The position numbers and the translations under genes were made by a program. Positions 25,592 to 34,482 of a stretch of 43,596 nucleotides of DNA are shown here, piece by piece. This DNA comes from Comamonadaceae bacterium (GTDB taxonomy: Bacteria; Pseudomonadota; Gammaproteobacteria; Burkholderiales; Burkholderiaceae_C): NCBI GenBank assembly GCA_947463025.1, contig CANHSE010000002.1, forward strand, positions 1-43,596, written 5' to 3'. Positions within the stretch are counted from its first letter, which is position 1. Every line of letters begins with the position of its first letter. A model generated the notes under the pieces. It ran no database searches and was not told the origin of the DNA. It was given only the letters and a program-made list of their open reading frames with translations.

Positions 25592-26041
25592 TTGCCCAGG
25601 GGGGGCGCACAGGCGCCACCGCCCTGCGACCGATGTTGCATCTGCCTCACACCTTGCGACCCCGCTGCGGCCAATCAGCTCCCTAGCATGGGGCCTTGCC
25701 ACCCCCTCGACTGGACCTGCCCCGTGAACACCCACGAAACGCCTCGAGAGCTGCCGGACACCCGCACGCGCCCCGTGCGCACCGCGTATGCGCGTACCAC
25801 CGCCAATCAGCAGGAGATCCACCGCGCTGAAGCGGACTACCAGCGCTTTCGCACGGCCTACCTCGAGGTCGCTCGCCACGAACCGGGGCACGAGGTGGCC
25901 CTGGCCATGATCGGCGCCGACATGGACCGCGCCCACGCACGTCTGCAAGCGCTCATGGGCCTGCCGCGTCTGCCTTTCACGCACGAGCCCAGCACCGTCG
26001 TACGTCGCGAGGCCTTGCGTTACACCGAGGAGAACAGTTGA
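25592..26041 (+). CDS. Hypothetical small protein upstream of EpsA-type regulator (start uncertain: 25592, 25689 ATG or 25723 GTG)
   Basis: ORF with coding-like helical C-terminal part (RTTANQQEIHRAEADYQRFRTAYLEVARHEPGHEVALAMIGADMDRAHARLQALMGLPRLPF); its stop overlaps the TTG start of the next gene. Confidence 0.55.
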   Translation: MPRGGAQAPPPCDRCCICLTPCDPAAANQLPSMGPCHPLDWTCPVNTHETPRELPDTRTRPVRTAYARTTANQQEIHRAEADYQRFRTAYLEVARHEPGHEVALAMIGADMDRAHARLQALMGLPRLPFTHEPSTVVRREALRYTEENS

Positions 26042-26943
26042 CGCGCCCTAACCGCCCGTGCCCTGAGGTGGCACAGCGTGCGCATCAGGCCGGACGCAGA
26101 GCACCGACACCGTGGCACGACAGGGACCTACAGGTACGTGCTGTCCTGCTCGCGCAGGATCTCCTTCACCGAGGACTGCCCAAGGCCATCTCCATGCTGT
26201 CACCTGCTGTCGATCCCACGGCCCACGCCGTCCAGTTCATGCAGGTGGCCCAGTTGGCGACCACGCTCACCAGCCGAGACGACTTGCGCCAGTGGCTAGG
26301 GGGGCAGGTGCAGTGGCTGTTGCCCCACGACGCGCTGCTGACGGCGACCGGCCATTTCGGGCACGGCGATGTGCGTGTCGATCTGCTGGTGGTCCAACCG
26401 GCGCACACCTGCGTGCCGGCTTCCGCCTTGCTGCCACTGGCCCATGCACTGCGCAAGGGCTGGATCGACGCGCAGCACATGCCCTGTCGGATGGATCTGA
26501 ACGATCTGCCGCTGCCATCGGGCTTGCGCGGGCTGCGCAGTGCGTGGGTGCATGGCCTGCGCGAATGCATACCGCCCAATGAGCGAGTCATCGCCCTGCT
26601 GGGACGCGGCACGTCGTTCGGTGAGCACGACGCGCAGGCACTGTGCCTGCTGCAGCCCTTTATCGACGCGGCGCTACGTCGGCTGCCGCAGGCCGTGCCG
26701 CGCCGCAGCCTGTGCCTGGCGGGCCTGGACGGCTTGGCGCCCGCACGCCTGCCCCTGAGCGAGCGCGAACGGCAGATCATGTCCTGGGTGGCCATGGGCA
26801 AAACCAATCCGGAGATCGGCTGCATCCTGCATATCAGCGAGTTCACCGTGAAGAACCACCTCAAAAGCGTCTACACCAAGCTCGATGTCACCAACCGCGC
26901 GCAGGCGGTGGCCAAGCTCACGGGCCTGAGCGTTCATGCCTGA
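26038..26943 (+). CDS. epsA: LuxR-family transcriptional regulator, EpsA-type
   Basis: C-terminal HTH LSERERQIMSWVAMGKTNPEIGCILHISEFTVKNHLKSVYTKLDVTNRAQAVAKL; heads the eps locus; TTG start with GAGGAGAAC RBS. Confidence 0.85.
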   Translation: MTRPNRPCPEVAQRAHQAGRRAPTPWHDRDLQVRAVLLAQDLLHRGLPKAISMLSPAVDPTAHAVQFMQVAQLATTLTSRDDLRQWLGGQVQWLLPHDALLTATGHFGHGDVRVDLLVVQPAHTCVPASALLPLAHALRKGWIDAQHMPCRMDLNDLPLPSGLRGLRSAWVHGLRECIPPNERVIALLGRGTSFGEHDAQALCLLQPFIDAALRRLPQAVPRRSLCLAGLDGLAPARLPLSERERQIMSWVAMGKTNPEIGCILHISEFTVKNHLKSVYTKLDVTNRAQAVAKLTGLSVHA

Positions 26944-28357
26944 GACCCCCTGGCTGGCGCCCGCCGTCGGCGTCGAGCCCGCGGGCTTGCCCGCTGCCAG
27001 CGCGCAGGGTCGCCTCTTGCAGGCGGTGCGCATGCTGGTCGATCCCCTGGCTGCGGCCCTCTCGCTGTGGGTGCTGGTCGGGTGGTTTGAGGGGGGAATG
27101 ACACCCACCTGGCTGTGGGTGTCGGTGCTGGCTTTTGCGCTGGCCTTCCCTGGGCGTGCGCGGGCGCCCTGGCCCCTGCACGAATTGGCCCTGGGCGTGC
27201 TGGCCGGCTGGCTGTGGGTGGTGGCGATCTTGTTGTTTGCCGGACAGGTCACGGGTCAGTTGGCGCAGTTGTCGCCGCGTGTGCTCCTGCACTGGCTCTG
27301 GTTCGCGCCAACCTTGCAATGGGCGGGTCACCTGGCCTTGCAACGGGCCCAGCCTTGGCTCGCGCGTCTGCAGGGGCCGCCTCTGCGGGCGGTGGTGGTG
27401 GGTCTGAACCCGCAAGGTCAGGCATTGGCTGACCGCTTGCGTGCCGCGGTCCATGGCGGGATCACCTTGCTCGGCTGCTTTGACGATCGCAGCCCGGAGC
27501 GTGCCCCCGCTGCGTGCGCGCATCCGCACTTGGGCGCGCTGGCCGATGTGGCGGGCTACGCCAAGCGTCAGCGCGTGCACCTGGTGTACCTGTCGCTGCC
27601 GATGGCGTCGCAGCCCCGTATCCGGGCGCTGCTCGAGGCCCTGCAGGACACCACCGCCTCGGTCTACTTCGTGCCGGACCTGTTCGTGACGGACTTGATC
27701 CAGGGGCGCGCCGACACGGTGTGTGGCCTGCCCGTGATCGGCGTGTGCGAGACCCCGTTTCGCGGGCCGTCTGGCGTGCTCAAACGCGTCTCGGATTGGG
27801 TGATCGCCGGCACCTGCTTGGTCTTGCTCGCGCCACTGATGGCGGCTCTGGCGGTGGCGGTGAAGTGTTCGTCGCCCGGGCCGGTGATTTTTTGTCAGCG
27901 TCGGTATGGCCTGGATGGTCAGGAGATCATCGTCTACAAGTTTCGCTCCATGACCGTGGTGGAGGATGGTCCCACCATCGTGCAGGCGCAGCGCGGGGAT
28001 GCGCGTATCACCCGCCTAGGCGCCTTCATGCGGCGCACCTCGCTAGACGAATTGCCGCAGTTTATCAACGTGTTGCAAGGGCGTATGAGCGTGGTCGGCC
28101 CGCGTCCGCACGCGGTAGCCCACAACGAGCTGTATCGCGCCCAGATCAGGAGTTATATGGTGCGCCACAAGGTGCGTCCGGGCATCACGGGCTGGGCCCA
28201 GGTGAATGGCTTGCGCGGCGAGACGCAGTCGCTCGAACGCATGCAGGCCCGCGTGCGCCTGGATCTGGAGTACCTGCGTCGATGGTCGCTGGCGCTGGAT
28301 CTGGCCATCATCGTGCGCACCGTGCGCCTGGTGTTCAGGGATTCGGCGGCCTATTGA
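26936..28357 (+). CDS. epsB: Undecaprenyl-phosphate sugar phosphotransferase (priming glycosyltransferase, EpsB/WcaJ type)
   Basis: N-terminal TM bundle, C-terminal bacterial sugar transferase domain (VYKFRSMTVVEDGPTIVQAQRGDARITRLGAFMRRTSLDELPQFINVLQGRMSVVGPRPHAVAHNE...VRPGITGWAQVNGLRGET). Confidence 0.94.
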   Translation: MPETPWLAPAVGVEPAGLPAASAQGRLLQAVRMLVDPLAAALSLWVLVGWFEGGMTPTWLWVSVLAFALAFPGRARAPWPLHELALGVLAGWLWVVAILLFAGQVTGQLAQLSPRVLLHWLWFAPTLQWAGHLALQRAQPWLARLQGPPLRAVVVGLNPQGQALADRLRAAVHGGITLLGCFDDRSPERAPAACAHPHLGALADVAGYAKRQRVHLVYLSLPMASQPRIRALLEALQDTTASVYFVPDLFVTDLIQGRADTVCGLPVIGVCETPFRGPSGVLKRVSDWVIAGTCLVLLAPLMAALAVAVKCSSPGPVIFCQRRYGLDGQEIIVYKFRSMTVVEDGPTIVQAQRGDARITRLGAFMRRTSLDELPQFINVLQGRMSVVGPRPHAVAHNELYRAQIRSYMVRHKVRPGITGWAQVNGLRGETQSLERMQARVRLDLEYLRRWSLALDLAIIVRTVRLVFRDSAAY

Positions 28358-28446
28358 GCGCCGCAGGCCCCTAGCCCGATCGGACCATTGCTGGGGTTGC
28401 TTCGTATCGACACCATGCAGGTGATCGACGGCGAAAAGGATCTGGC

Positions 28447-29616
28447 GTGAAGCACCTCCCCCTGACCTGCACCTGCGTGACGCTTCTGAATCTCATGGCC
28501 TGCGGCGCCACGCGTGCGCAGGGTGACAGCGATGCCCCCGCCCCGGTGCTGGCTCTGCATGCGCAGGCTTCCGTCGAAAACGACTCCAACGTCCTGCGCA
28601 CGGCCAACGGAATCTCCGATCAGATCCTCGGATTGAGCGCCGGGTTGCAGCTGGACAAGCGCTACGGCCTGCAGCGCGTGACCTTGCAGGCACAGGCCCA
28701 TCGCTACCAGTTTCGCGACTACTCGAATCTCGACTACAACACCGTCACGTACGCGGGGGCCTGGAATCTGCAGATGACGCCCTACCTCAGCGGGGTGTTC
28801 AGTGCCGACCGTCGTCAATACCGCGACATCACCAATGCCGCCACCACCGGTTCGATCGCCCTGCGCACCGAGCGCCGTGAGGGCGCCGAATTCACCTTAC
28901 TCGGACGCGGGGGCTGGCGCACCCTGGCCGGTGTGCGCCAAGACCGCAGCCGCAGCGACGATCCGCGCTCGCTCGAGTCGAGCCCCACCATCACCAGCGT
29001 TTTGATTGGTGGCGGGTATGAGTTTCCGTCGGGCGCCCTGTTCACTGGGCGGCTGCGGCGGGGTGATGGCGACTACGGCGCCTCCGCAGCAGGGATTTCC
29101 TTTCGCGAGACCGAGCCGTCAGCGGCCCTGAGCTGGCCCTTGACGCCCAAGACCACGCTCGACGCCCGCATCGGCTACCTCGATCGTGGCCACGACTCGG
29201 CTTTCGCGCGCGACTTCAAGGGCTTTGTGGGCAATAGCGCGTTGCGCTGGGAGTACTCGCCGCGCACCTGGGTGGAGGTGGGTCTCGCGCGCGACCTGGG
29301 TAGCTACGTATTCAACGGCGGTGGCTCGATCCGGGGTTGGCGCGGCTTCATTGCGCCCACCTGGAAGCCCACCGAGAAGACGACACTGCGTCTGCGTCAT
29401 GCGATGGAGCAGCGCGACTGGCGTGTGGCGTCCTCCGCCTCGCCGGATCTCGGACGCGAAGACCGAACCCGCTGGACGACGCTGACGCTGGAGTGGACGC
29501 CACGGCGCTTGCTCGCGCTGACGGCCAGCGCACGCCAGGAACGGCGTCACACCAATCTGCCGGGGCTGGACTTTCGCTCCAACAGCTTCACTTTGGCCGC
29601 GCGCCTGAACTTCTGA
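28447..29616 (+). CDS. epsL: EpsL-type outer-membrane beta-barrel protein of exopolysaccharide locus
   Basis: 389 aa, lipoprotein-like/signal N-terminus, repeated beta-strands (YENDSNVLR-like motif VENDSNVLRTANGISDQ); GTG start with AAAAGGA RBS. Confidence 0.8.
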   Translation: MKHLPLTCTCVTLLNLMACGATRAQGDSDAPAPVLALHAQASVENDSNVLRTANGISDQILGLSAGLQLDKRYGLQRVTLQAQAHRYQFRDYSNLDYNTVTYAGAWNLQMTPYLSGVFSADRRQYRDITNAATTGSIALRTERREGAEFTLLGRGGWRTLAGVRQDRSRSDDPRSLESSPTITSVLIGGGYEFPSGALFTGRLRRGDGDYGASAAGISFRETEPSAALSWPLTPKTTLDARIGYLDRGHDSAFARDFKGFVGNSALRWEYSPRTWVEVGLARDLGSYVFNGGGSIRGWRGFIAPTWKPTEKTTLRLRHAMEQRDWRVASSASPDLGREDRTRWTTLTLEWTPRRLLALTASARQERRHTNLPGLDFRSNSFTLAARLNF

Positions 29617-29641
29617 TTCGTCCGTTTCCTGGAGGTTGACC

Positions 29642-30454
29642 GTGTCTGACTTGCGTGTCTTGTTGCGTGGCTTCGTCGTCGTCGGCGTGGCGTGCCTGTC
29701 GGTCCTGGTGCCTGCCTGGGCCACCGGCCCTGAGTACCGACTCGGTGCGGGCGACACCATCCGTGTTCATGTGTTCCAGAACCCGGATCTCACGCTCGAT
29801 GCGCGTGTGTCCGAGAACGGCACCATCAGCTATCCCCTGGTGGGCAGCCTGTCGCTGGGTGGCTTGTCGTTAAGCCAAGCCGAGCAGCGCATTGCCGATG
29901 CCCTGCGCGAAGGCCACTTCATGAAGTCACCCCAGGTGACTCTGAACGTGCTGCAGGTGCGCGGCAGCCAGGTCGCGGTGCTCGGTCAGGTGGCGCGCCC
30001 GGGGCGCTTCACGTTGGAGACATCGAATGTGCGTGCCAGCGAGATGCTGGCGGCGGCAGGGGGTGTGACCGCGCTGGGCGATGACGCGGTGGTGGTCACG
30101 GGCGTACGCGCAGGTGTGCCGTTTCGGCAGGTGATCGATATCCCGGGTCTGTTCACTGGCCAGTCGGTCCAGGACGACCTCGTGCTGGCTGCGGGCGACG
30201 CCCTGTATGTCCCGCGCGCCCCTGTGTACTACCTCTATGGCGAGGCGCAAAAGCCGGGCCCCTACCGCATCGAACGCGGCATGACGGTGATGCAGGCCCT
30301 GGCCGCCGGCGGCGGCATCACGCCGCGGGGCAGTCAGAACCGTCTGCGTCTGCACCGCGCCGGTCCGGATGGCGCCGTGGTGCAGTCGGTGCCACGGCTG
30401 TCTGATCCCGTACAGCCCAATGACGTGCTGTTCGTGCGCGAAAGCCTGTTCTGA
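29642..30454 (+). CDS. epsE: Polysaccharide export protein (OPX/Wza family, EpsE type)
   Basis: EYRLGAGDTIRVHVFQNPDLTLDARVSENGTISYPLVGSLSLGGLSLSQAEQRIADALREG; SLBB domains; GTG 29642 fits the GGAGG RBS better than the TTG at 29636. Confidence 0.92.
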   Translation: MSDLRVLLRGFVVVGVACLSVLVPAWATGPEYRLGAGDTIRVHVFQNPDLTLDARVSENGTISYPLVGSLSLGGLSLSQAEQRIADALREGHFMKSPQVTLNVLQVRGSQVAVLGQVARPGRFTLETSNVRASEMLAAAGGVTALGDDAVVVTGVRAGVPFRQVIDIPGLFTGQSVQDDLVLAAGDALYVPRAPVYYLYGEAQKPGPYRIERGMTVMQALAAGGGITPRGSQNRLRLHRAGPDGAVVQSVPRLSDPVQPNDVLFVRESLF

Positions 30455-30478
30455 ATTCCTCACCTCCTTGGAGTTGCC

Positions 30479-31840
30479 ATGAGCCTCCTGCAGTTTCTCT
30501 CCATCCTGCGCGCCCGCCGGGGTGCCGCCAGCCTGATCCTGCTCGCCATCCTGGCGGCGGCATGGGCCTGGGCCGTGTGGCGGCCCGAGCGTTTCAGCGC
30601 CCAGGCCCCGGTGATGGTCGATGTGCAATCGGACAAAGTGGGTGGGGGCTTTGCGCCCTCGCTCGTGGCCAGCTACATGGCGACCCAGATCGACATCGCG
30701 CGCAGTGACCGGGTGGCCGAGCGCGCTCTGGACTTGATCCAGGCTGACCGTGGCTTAGCGCCCGATCCCCTGATGCGTGCCGCGCAATTGCGCGATTTGC
30801 GCGAGCACCTGAGCGTGCGACCTGCGCGCGAGAGCAACATCATCCATGTGGGCTGGACCGCGCCCACAGCCGCCGAGGCGGCCCAGGGCGCCAACGCGCT
30901 CGCGCGTGCCTTCGTCGAAGTGGCCCTGGAGATCCAGACCACGCCTGCCAAGCAAGGCGCGGGCTGGTACGACACGCAGGTGCAGGCCAGTCGGCGCACG
31001 CTCGAAGTGGCACAGGCCCGGCTGTCCGAGTTCCAGCAAAGCGCGGGCATCGTGGGCCCCGAACAGGTGGATCACGAGATCGCCCGTCTGCGCGAGCTGT
31101 CGCTGCAGCTGGCCATGGTTCAGGCACAGACCACCGACAGTCAGAGCAAGCGCAGCGTCAGCAACGATACCGTGGCCGACGTGATGCAAAGCCCGCTGGT
31201 CAATGCGCTCAAGGCCGATCTGGCCCGAGCGGAGGCGCGGGTGCAAGACAGCGCCGTCACGCTGGGGCCACGCCACCCGCAGCTGCTGCGGCTGCAGGCC
31301 GAGCGGGATGCCTTGCAAGGTCGCTTGTCCACGGAGATGCGCCGCATCACGTCGGGCATCGAGACCACCTACCGCGCCGGCCTGGCGCGCGAGAGCCAAT
31401 TGAACGCCGCCCTCGGGCAACAGCGCGCGCAGGTGCTGGCCTTGAACAAACAGCGCGGGCAGCTGGCCCTGTTGCAGCAGGATGTGGATGCGGCGCGGCG
31501 CGCTTTCGAGACGGTCAGCACAAATGCCAGCAAGACGCGGTTGGAGAGCCTGGCGACGCAGACCTATCTGACGCAGATCGCCCCGGCCGCGCCGCCGCTG
31601 GCGCCCACAGGCCCCAGCCTGGCGCAGATCCTGGGCATCGCGTGGGTGGCTGGTATCGTGCTGGCCGCCATCGGCGCGCTAGCGCTGGAGCTGGCGCACA
31701 GACGCGTGCGCTCCGTGGACGACATCATCCTGGGCCTGGATCTGCCGGTGCTCGCCAGCGTTCCGACGGCCTCTCCTGGCCTGTCGATGCTCCCGGGTCC
31801 GCGCCGCAGCTTGGGCTTTAGCGCTGGGGCCGGCGCATGA
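30479..31840 (+). CDS. epsF: Chain-length determinant protein (Wzz/EpsF type)
   Basis: Two terminal TM helices with long coiled coil (AQAPVMVDVQSDKV...LGPRHPQLLRLQAERDALQGRLSTEM). Confidence 0.9.
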   Translation: MSLLQFLSILRARRGAASLILLAILAAAWAWAVWRPERFSAQAPVMVDVQSDKVGGGFAPSLVASYMATQIDIARSDRVAERALDLIQADRGLAPDPLMRAAQLRDLREHLSVRPARESNIIHVGWTAPTAAEAAQGANALARAFVEVALEIQTTPAKQGAGWYDTQVQASRRTLEVAQARLSEFQQSAGIVGPEQVDHEIARLRELSLQLAMVQAQTTDSQSKRSVSNDTVADVMQSPLVNALKADLARAEARVQDSAVTLGPRHPQLLRLQAERDALQGRLSTEMRRITSGIETTYRAGLARESQLNAALGQQRAQVLALNKQRGQLALLQQDVDAARRAFETVSTNASKTRLESLATQTYLTQIAPAAPPLAPTGPSLAQILGIAWVAGIVLAAIGALALELAHRRVRSVDDIILGLDLPVLASVPTASPGLSMLPGPRRSLGFSAGAGA

Positions 31841-32742
31841 ACCGCCCGTCCTTTCCCCAGGCCCACGTCGTGGAGGCGCACACGTCCCTGACCGTGCCGC
31901 GGCAGGGGAACCTACCGATCGGTGCGCTGCTGGTCGATATCGGTCGGTTGTCCAAGGCCGATGCGGACCGCATCCACGCCCGCCAACTCGTGACCGGTCA
32001 GCTTTATGGCGAGACGGGCATCGAGCTGGGCCTGCTTGGCCCCCAGGACGTGCGGCGGGCGCTGGCGATGCAGTTCGGTCATGTGACCCTGTCGCGCGAT
32101 TGCACATTGGCTCGCGAACTGGTGGCCGCCTGGGCGCCTCAGAGTGCTGCGGTTGAACATCTGCGGTCGCTGCGTAGCCAATTGATGCTGCGCTGGTTCG
32201 AGAACGACGCGCGCCACGCTGCGCTGGCGGTCGTGAGCCCGGGGCGCGCCGAGGGCCGCAGCTACCTGACGGCCAACCTCGCGGCCCTGTTGTCGCAACT
32301 GGGCAAGAGCACCCTGGTGATCGACGCCGACCTGCGCCATCCGCGCCAGCACCGCCTTTTTGGCGTGCCTGGTCGCATCGGTCTGTCCAGTGTGCTGGCC
32401 GGACGCGCGGGCCCCGATGCCTGCATCGCGATCGCCGATCTACCGGGGCTGTCGGTACTGCCGGCGGGTACGGTGCCGCCCAACCCCCAGGAGCTACTCG
32501 CACGAAACGCGCTGCCGAATCTGCTGTCGGCGCTGCGTTCGAGCTATGAGGTGATCCTGGTGGACACGCCCGCCTTCTGCGGCTGCGCCGACGCGGCCAC
32601 CGTGGCCTCGCGCGCGGGTGCGGCCCTGGTCGTCGCCTCGCGCGATGCGAGTTCGGTGCACGGGTTGTCCGAGGTCACTCGCAGTCTGCGCGAGTTCGGA
32701 GTGACGCTGGTGGGCGCCGTGCTCAATGGCACGGGCCGGTGA
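31837..32742 (+). CDS. epsG: EpsG-type chain-length determinant tyrosine-kinase-like ATPase (BY-kinase family)
   Basis: EHLRSLRSQLMLRWFENDARHAALAVVSPGRAEGRSYLTANLAALLSQLGKSTLVIDADLRHPRQHRLF; ATGA overlap with epsF. Confidence 0.87.
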   Translation: MNRPSFPQAHVVEAHTSLTVPRQGNLPIGALLVDIGRLSKADADRIHARQLVTGQLYGETGIELGLLGPQDVRRALAMQFGHVTLSRDCTLARELVAAWAPQSAAVEHLRSLRSQLMLRWFENDARHAALAVVSPGRAEGRSYLTANLAALLSQLGKSTLVIDADLRHPRQHRLFGVPGRIGLSSVLAGRAGPDACIAIADLPGLSVLPAGTVPPNPQELLARNALPNLLSALRSSYEVILVDTPAFCGCADAATVASRAGAALVVASRDASSVHGLSEVTRSLREFGVTLVGAVLNGTGR

Positions 32743-33515
32743 TGAACGCGCCGCTCTGGCCCGCTCGCTGGCAGGCCTTAGTCCGTACGATGGTGCGCGT
32801 TCAGGGCCCGCGTGGGCAGGTTCAATTGCTCGATTGGCTGGCGCATCCCGATCGGCCACGGGTGCTGGCTTTCATCAATGCGCACGCGATGAATGCGGTG
32901 GCCGAGGACGCGCGCTTTTACGAGGCCCTGATGGACGCCGACCTCGTGCTGCGCGATGGCATCGGCATGGCGTTGCTGATGGCGCTGCTCCATCAGCCTC
33001 CTGGAGTGAACCTCAATGGAACTGACCTGATTCCGCTGATTCTTCGCCGGTATGCGGGGGCGCCGATTGCCCTGTTTGGAACGCGCGAGCCCTGGCTCGC
33101 GAATTCGGCGCAGGCGCTTGTTCGCGACCTCGCGCCGGGCGCCTCCTGCGTCATGGCCGATGGTTTTCGTGCCACCGACGATTACCTGCGCCTGGCCCAG
33201 GCGCATGCGCCGGCGCTGATCATCCTGGGCATGGGGATGCCGCGCCAGGAGATCGTGGCGCTGGCCTTGCGCGCGGGGCTGCATCGGCCGTGCCTGATCG
33301 TGTGTGGCGGGGCGATCCTCGATTTTCTGGGGGGGCGCATGCCGCGCGCGCCGGGCGTTCTGCGCAGTCTGGGCTTGGAGTGGGCCTGGCGGCTGGCGCT
33401 TGAGCCGCGGCGCCTTTTCCGCCGCTATGTGGTGGGTAATCCTGTTTTCATGGCACGCGCGCTACGGATGGCACTTCAGGGCTTGCGCCACCTGCCGACA
33501 CAGGGCCTGCCCTGA
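32739..33515 (+). CDS. WecG/TagA/CpsF family glycosyltransferase
   Basis: INAHAMNAVAEDARFYEALMDADLVLRDGIGMALLMALL...LIILGMGMPRQEIVALALRAG...ICGGAILDFLGGRMPRAPGVLRSLGLEWAWRLALEPRRLFRRYVVGNPVF-type sequence. Confidence 0.93.
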   Translation: MMNAPLWPARWQALVRTMVRVQGPRGQVQLLDWLAHPDRPRVLAFINAHAMNAVAEDARFYEALMDADLVLRDGIGMALLMALLHQPPGVNLNGTDLIPLILRRYAGAPIALFGTREPWLANSAQALVRDLAPGASCVMADGFRATDDYLRLAQAHAPALIILGMGMPRQEIVALALRAGLHRPCLIVCGGAILDFLGGRMPRAPGVLRSLGLEWAWRLALEPRRLFRRYVVGNPVFMARALRMALQGLRHLPTQGLP

Positions 33516-34482
33516 GCCAGGCCACGCATTGGCGCAGCGCCTCGGGGTAGGGTGTCCAGTCCAACGCCAGCGCGCGGCCCACGGCGCTCGCGTCCATCCG
33601 CAGCGTGCTTGACCACAGGCGCAGCAGGCCGGGCGAGATCGGATCGGGCCACCGGTGCGCCACGCCTGCACGCGCCAGCAGCGCGCGCGCCGGATGCAGG
33701 GGTGGGCCCAGCACCCAGGCGTCGGCGTGTAGTTGGAGCGGGCGGATGCGGCGCACCGGGGTTCGCCCCAGGGCCAGCGCCAGGTCGGAGAACCAATCGT
33801 TCCAGCGCGGGCTGTCCGGTGCTGCCAGGTTGAAGGTGCGCACCGGGCCCGATGCGTGGGTGTCGTAGGGTGTTTGCAGGGCCTGCAAGATGGCCTGGCA
33901 CACATCGTCCACGGTCACGCCGTGCGTCCAGCCATCGCCCAGATCGCCTACGTCACCCAGACGTCCCTGGGTCAAGCAGCGTGCGATCCGTCCAACCCAC
34001 AGCGCGCTGCCCGGCCCCCAGACGCAGCCAGGACGCAGGACGGTCAGGCGTGTAGCCGGCGTGGATCCATCTGCTGCATGCGCCAGCGTGCGCAGGGCCC
34101 GCTCGGCGTCCTGCTTGGCGCGCGCATACCAACCCTGTGGTCGACCCCAGGCGCTGCCTTCGTCCACGGGCCCTTGGCGGTCACCATAGACCGCCATGCT
34201 GCTCACATGCACCACCGCCGGCACCCGCGCAGCGCGTACTGCCCGCGCCAGCGCCTCAGCCCCGCCCGCGATCGCCGGCGCGCTGCCGGCCACGCAGTTC
34301 ACCACCGCATCGACTCCGCGCAAGGCCTGCGCGAGTGCCGCTTCGTCGCGCGTGTCCAGGCGCAAGCCCTGGCCGCTGGCGCCGCGTGATGCAGCAATCG
34401 CTAGGCAGTCCTTGCGCGTGTGCATCAGGGCCATCAGGCGCGTACCGATATACCCAGTGCCACCGATCACCAAGACCTTCAT
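33448..34482 (-). CDS. NAD-dependent epimerase/dehydratase (extended SDR)
   Basis: MKVLVIGGTGYIGTRLMALM, VHVSSMAVYG, YARAKQDAE; convergent 68-bp overlap with the WecG-type gene. Confidence 0.9.
   Translation of the reverse strand: MKVLVIGGTGYIGTRLMALMHTRKDCLAIAASRGASGQGLRLDTRDEAALAQALRGVDAVVNCVAGSAPAIAGGAEALARAVRAARVPAVVHVSSMAVYGDRQGPVDEGSAWGRPQGWYARAKQDAERALRTLAHAADGSTPATRLTVLRPGCVWGPGSALWVGRIARCLTQGRLGDVGDLGDGWTHGVTVDDVCQAILQALQTPYDTHASGPVRTFNLAAPDSPRWNDWFSDLALALGRTPVRRIRPLQLHADAWVLGPPLHPARALLARAGVAHRWPDPISPGLLRLWSSTLRMDASAVGRALALDWTPYPEALRQCVAWLRAGPVSAGGASPEVPSVARVP

Noticed and set aside
24339-25727. 462-aa + strand ORF opposite the Rieske alpha subunit
   Set aside because: Shadow ORF; the opposite strand encodes an unambiguous Rieske oxygenase.
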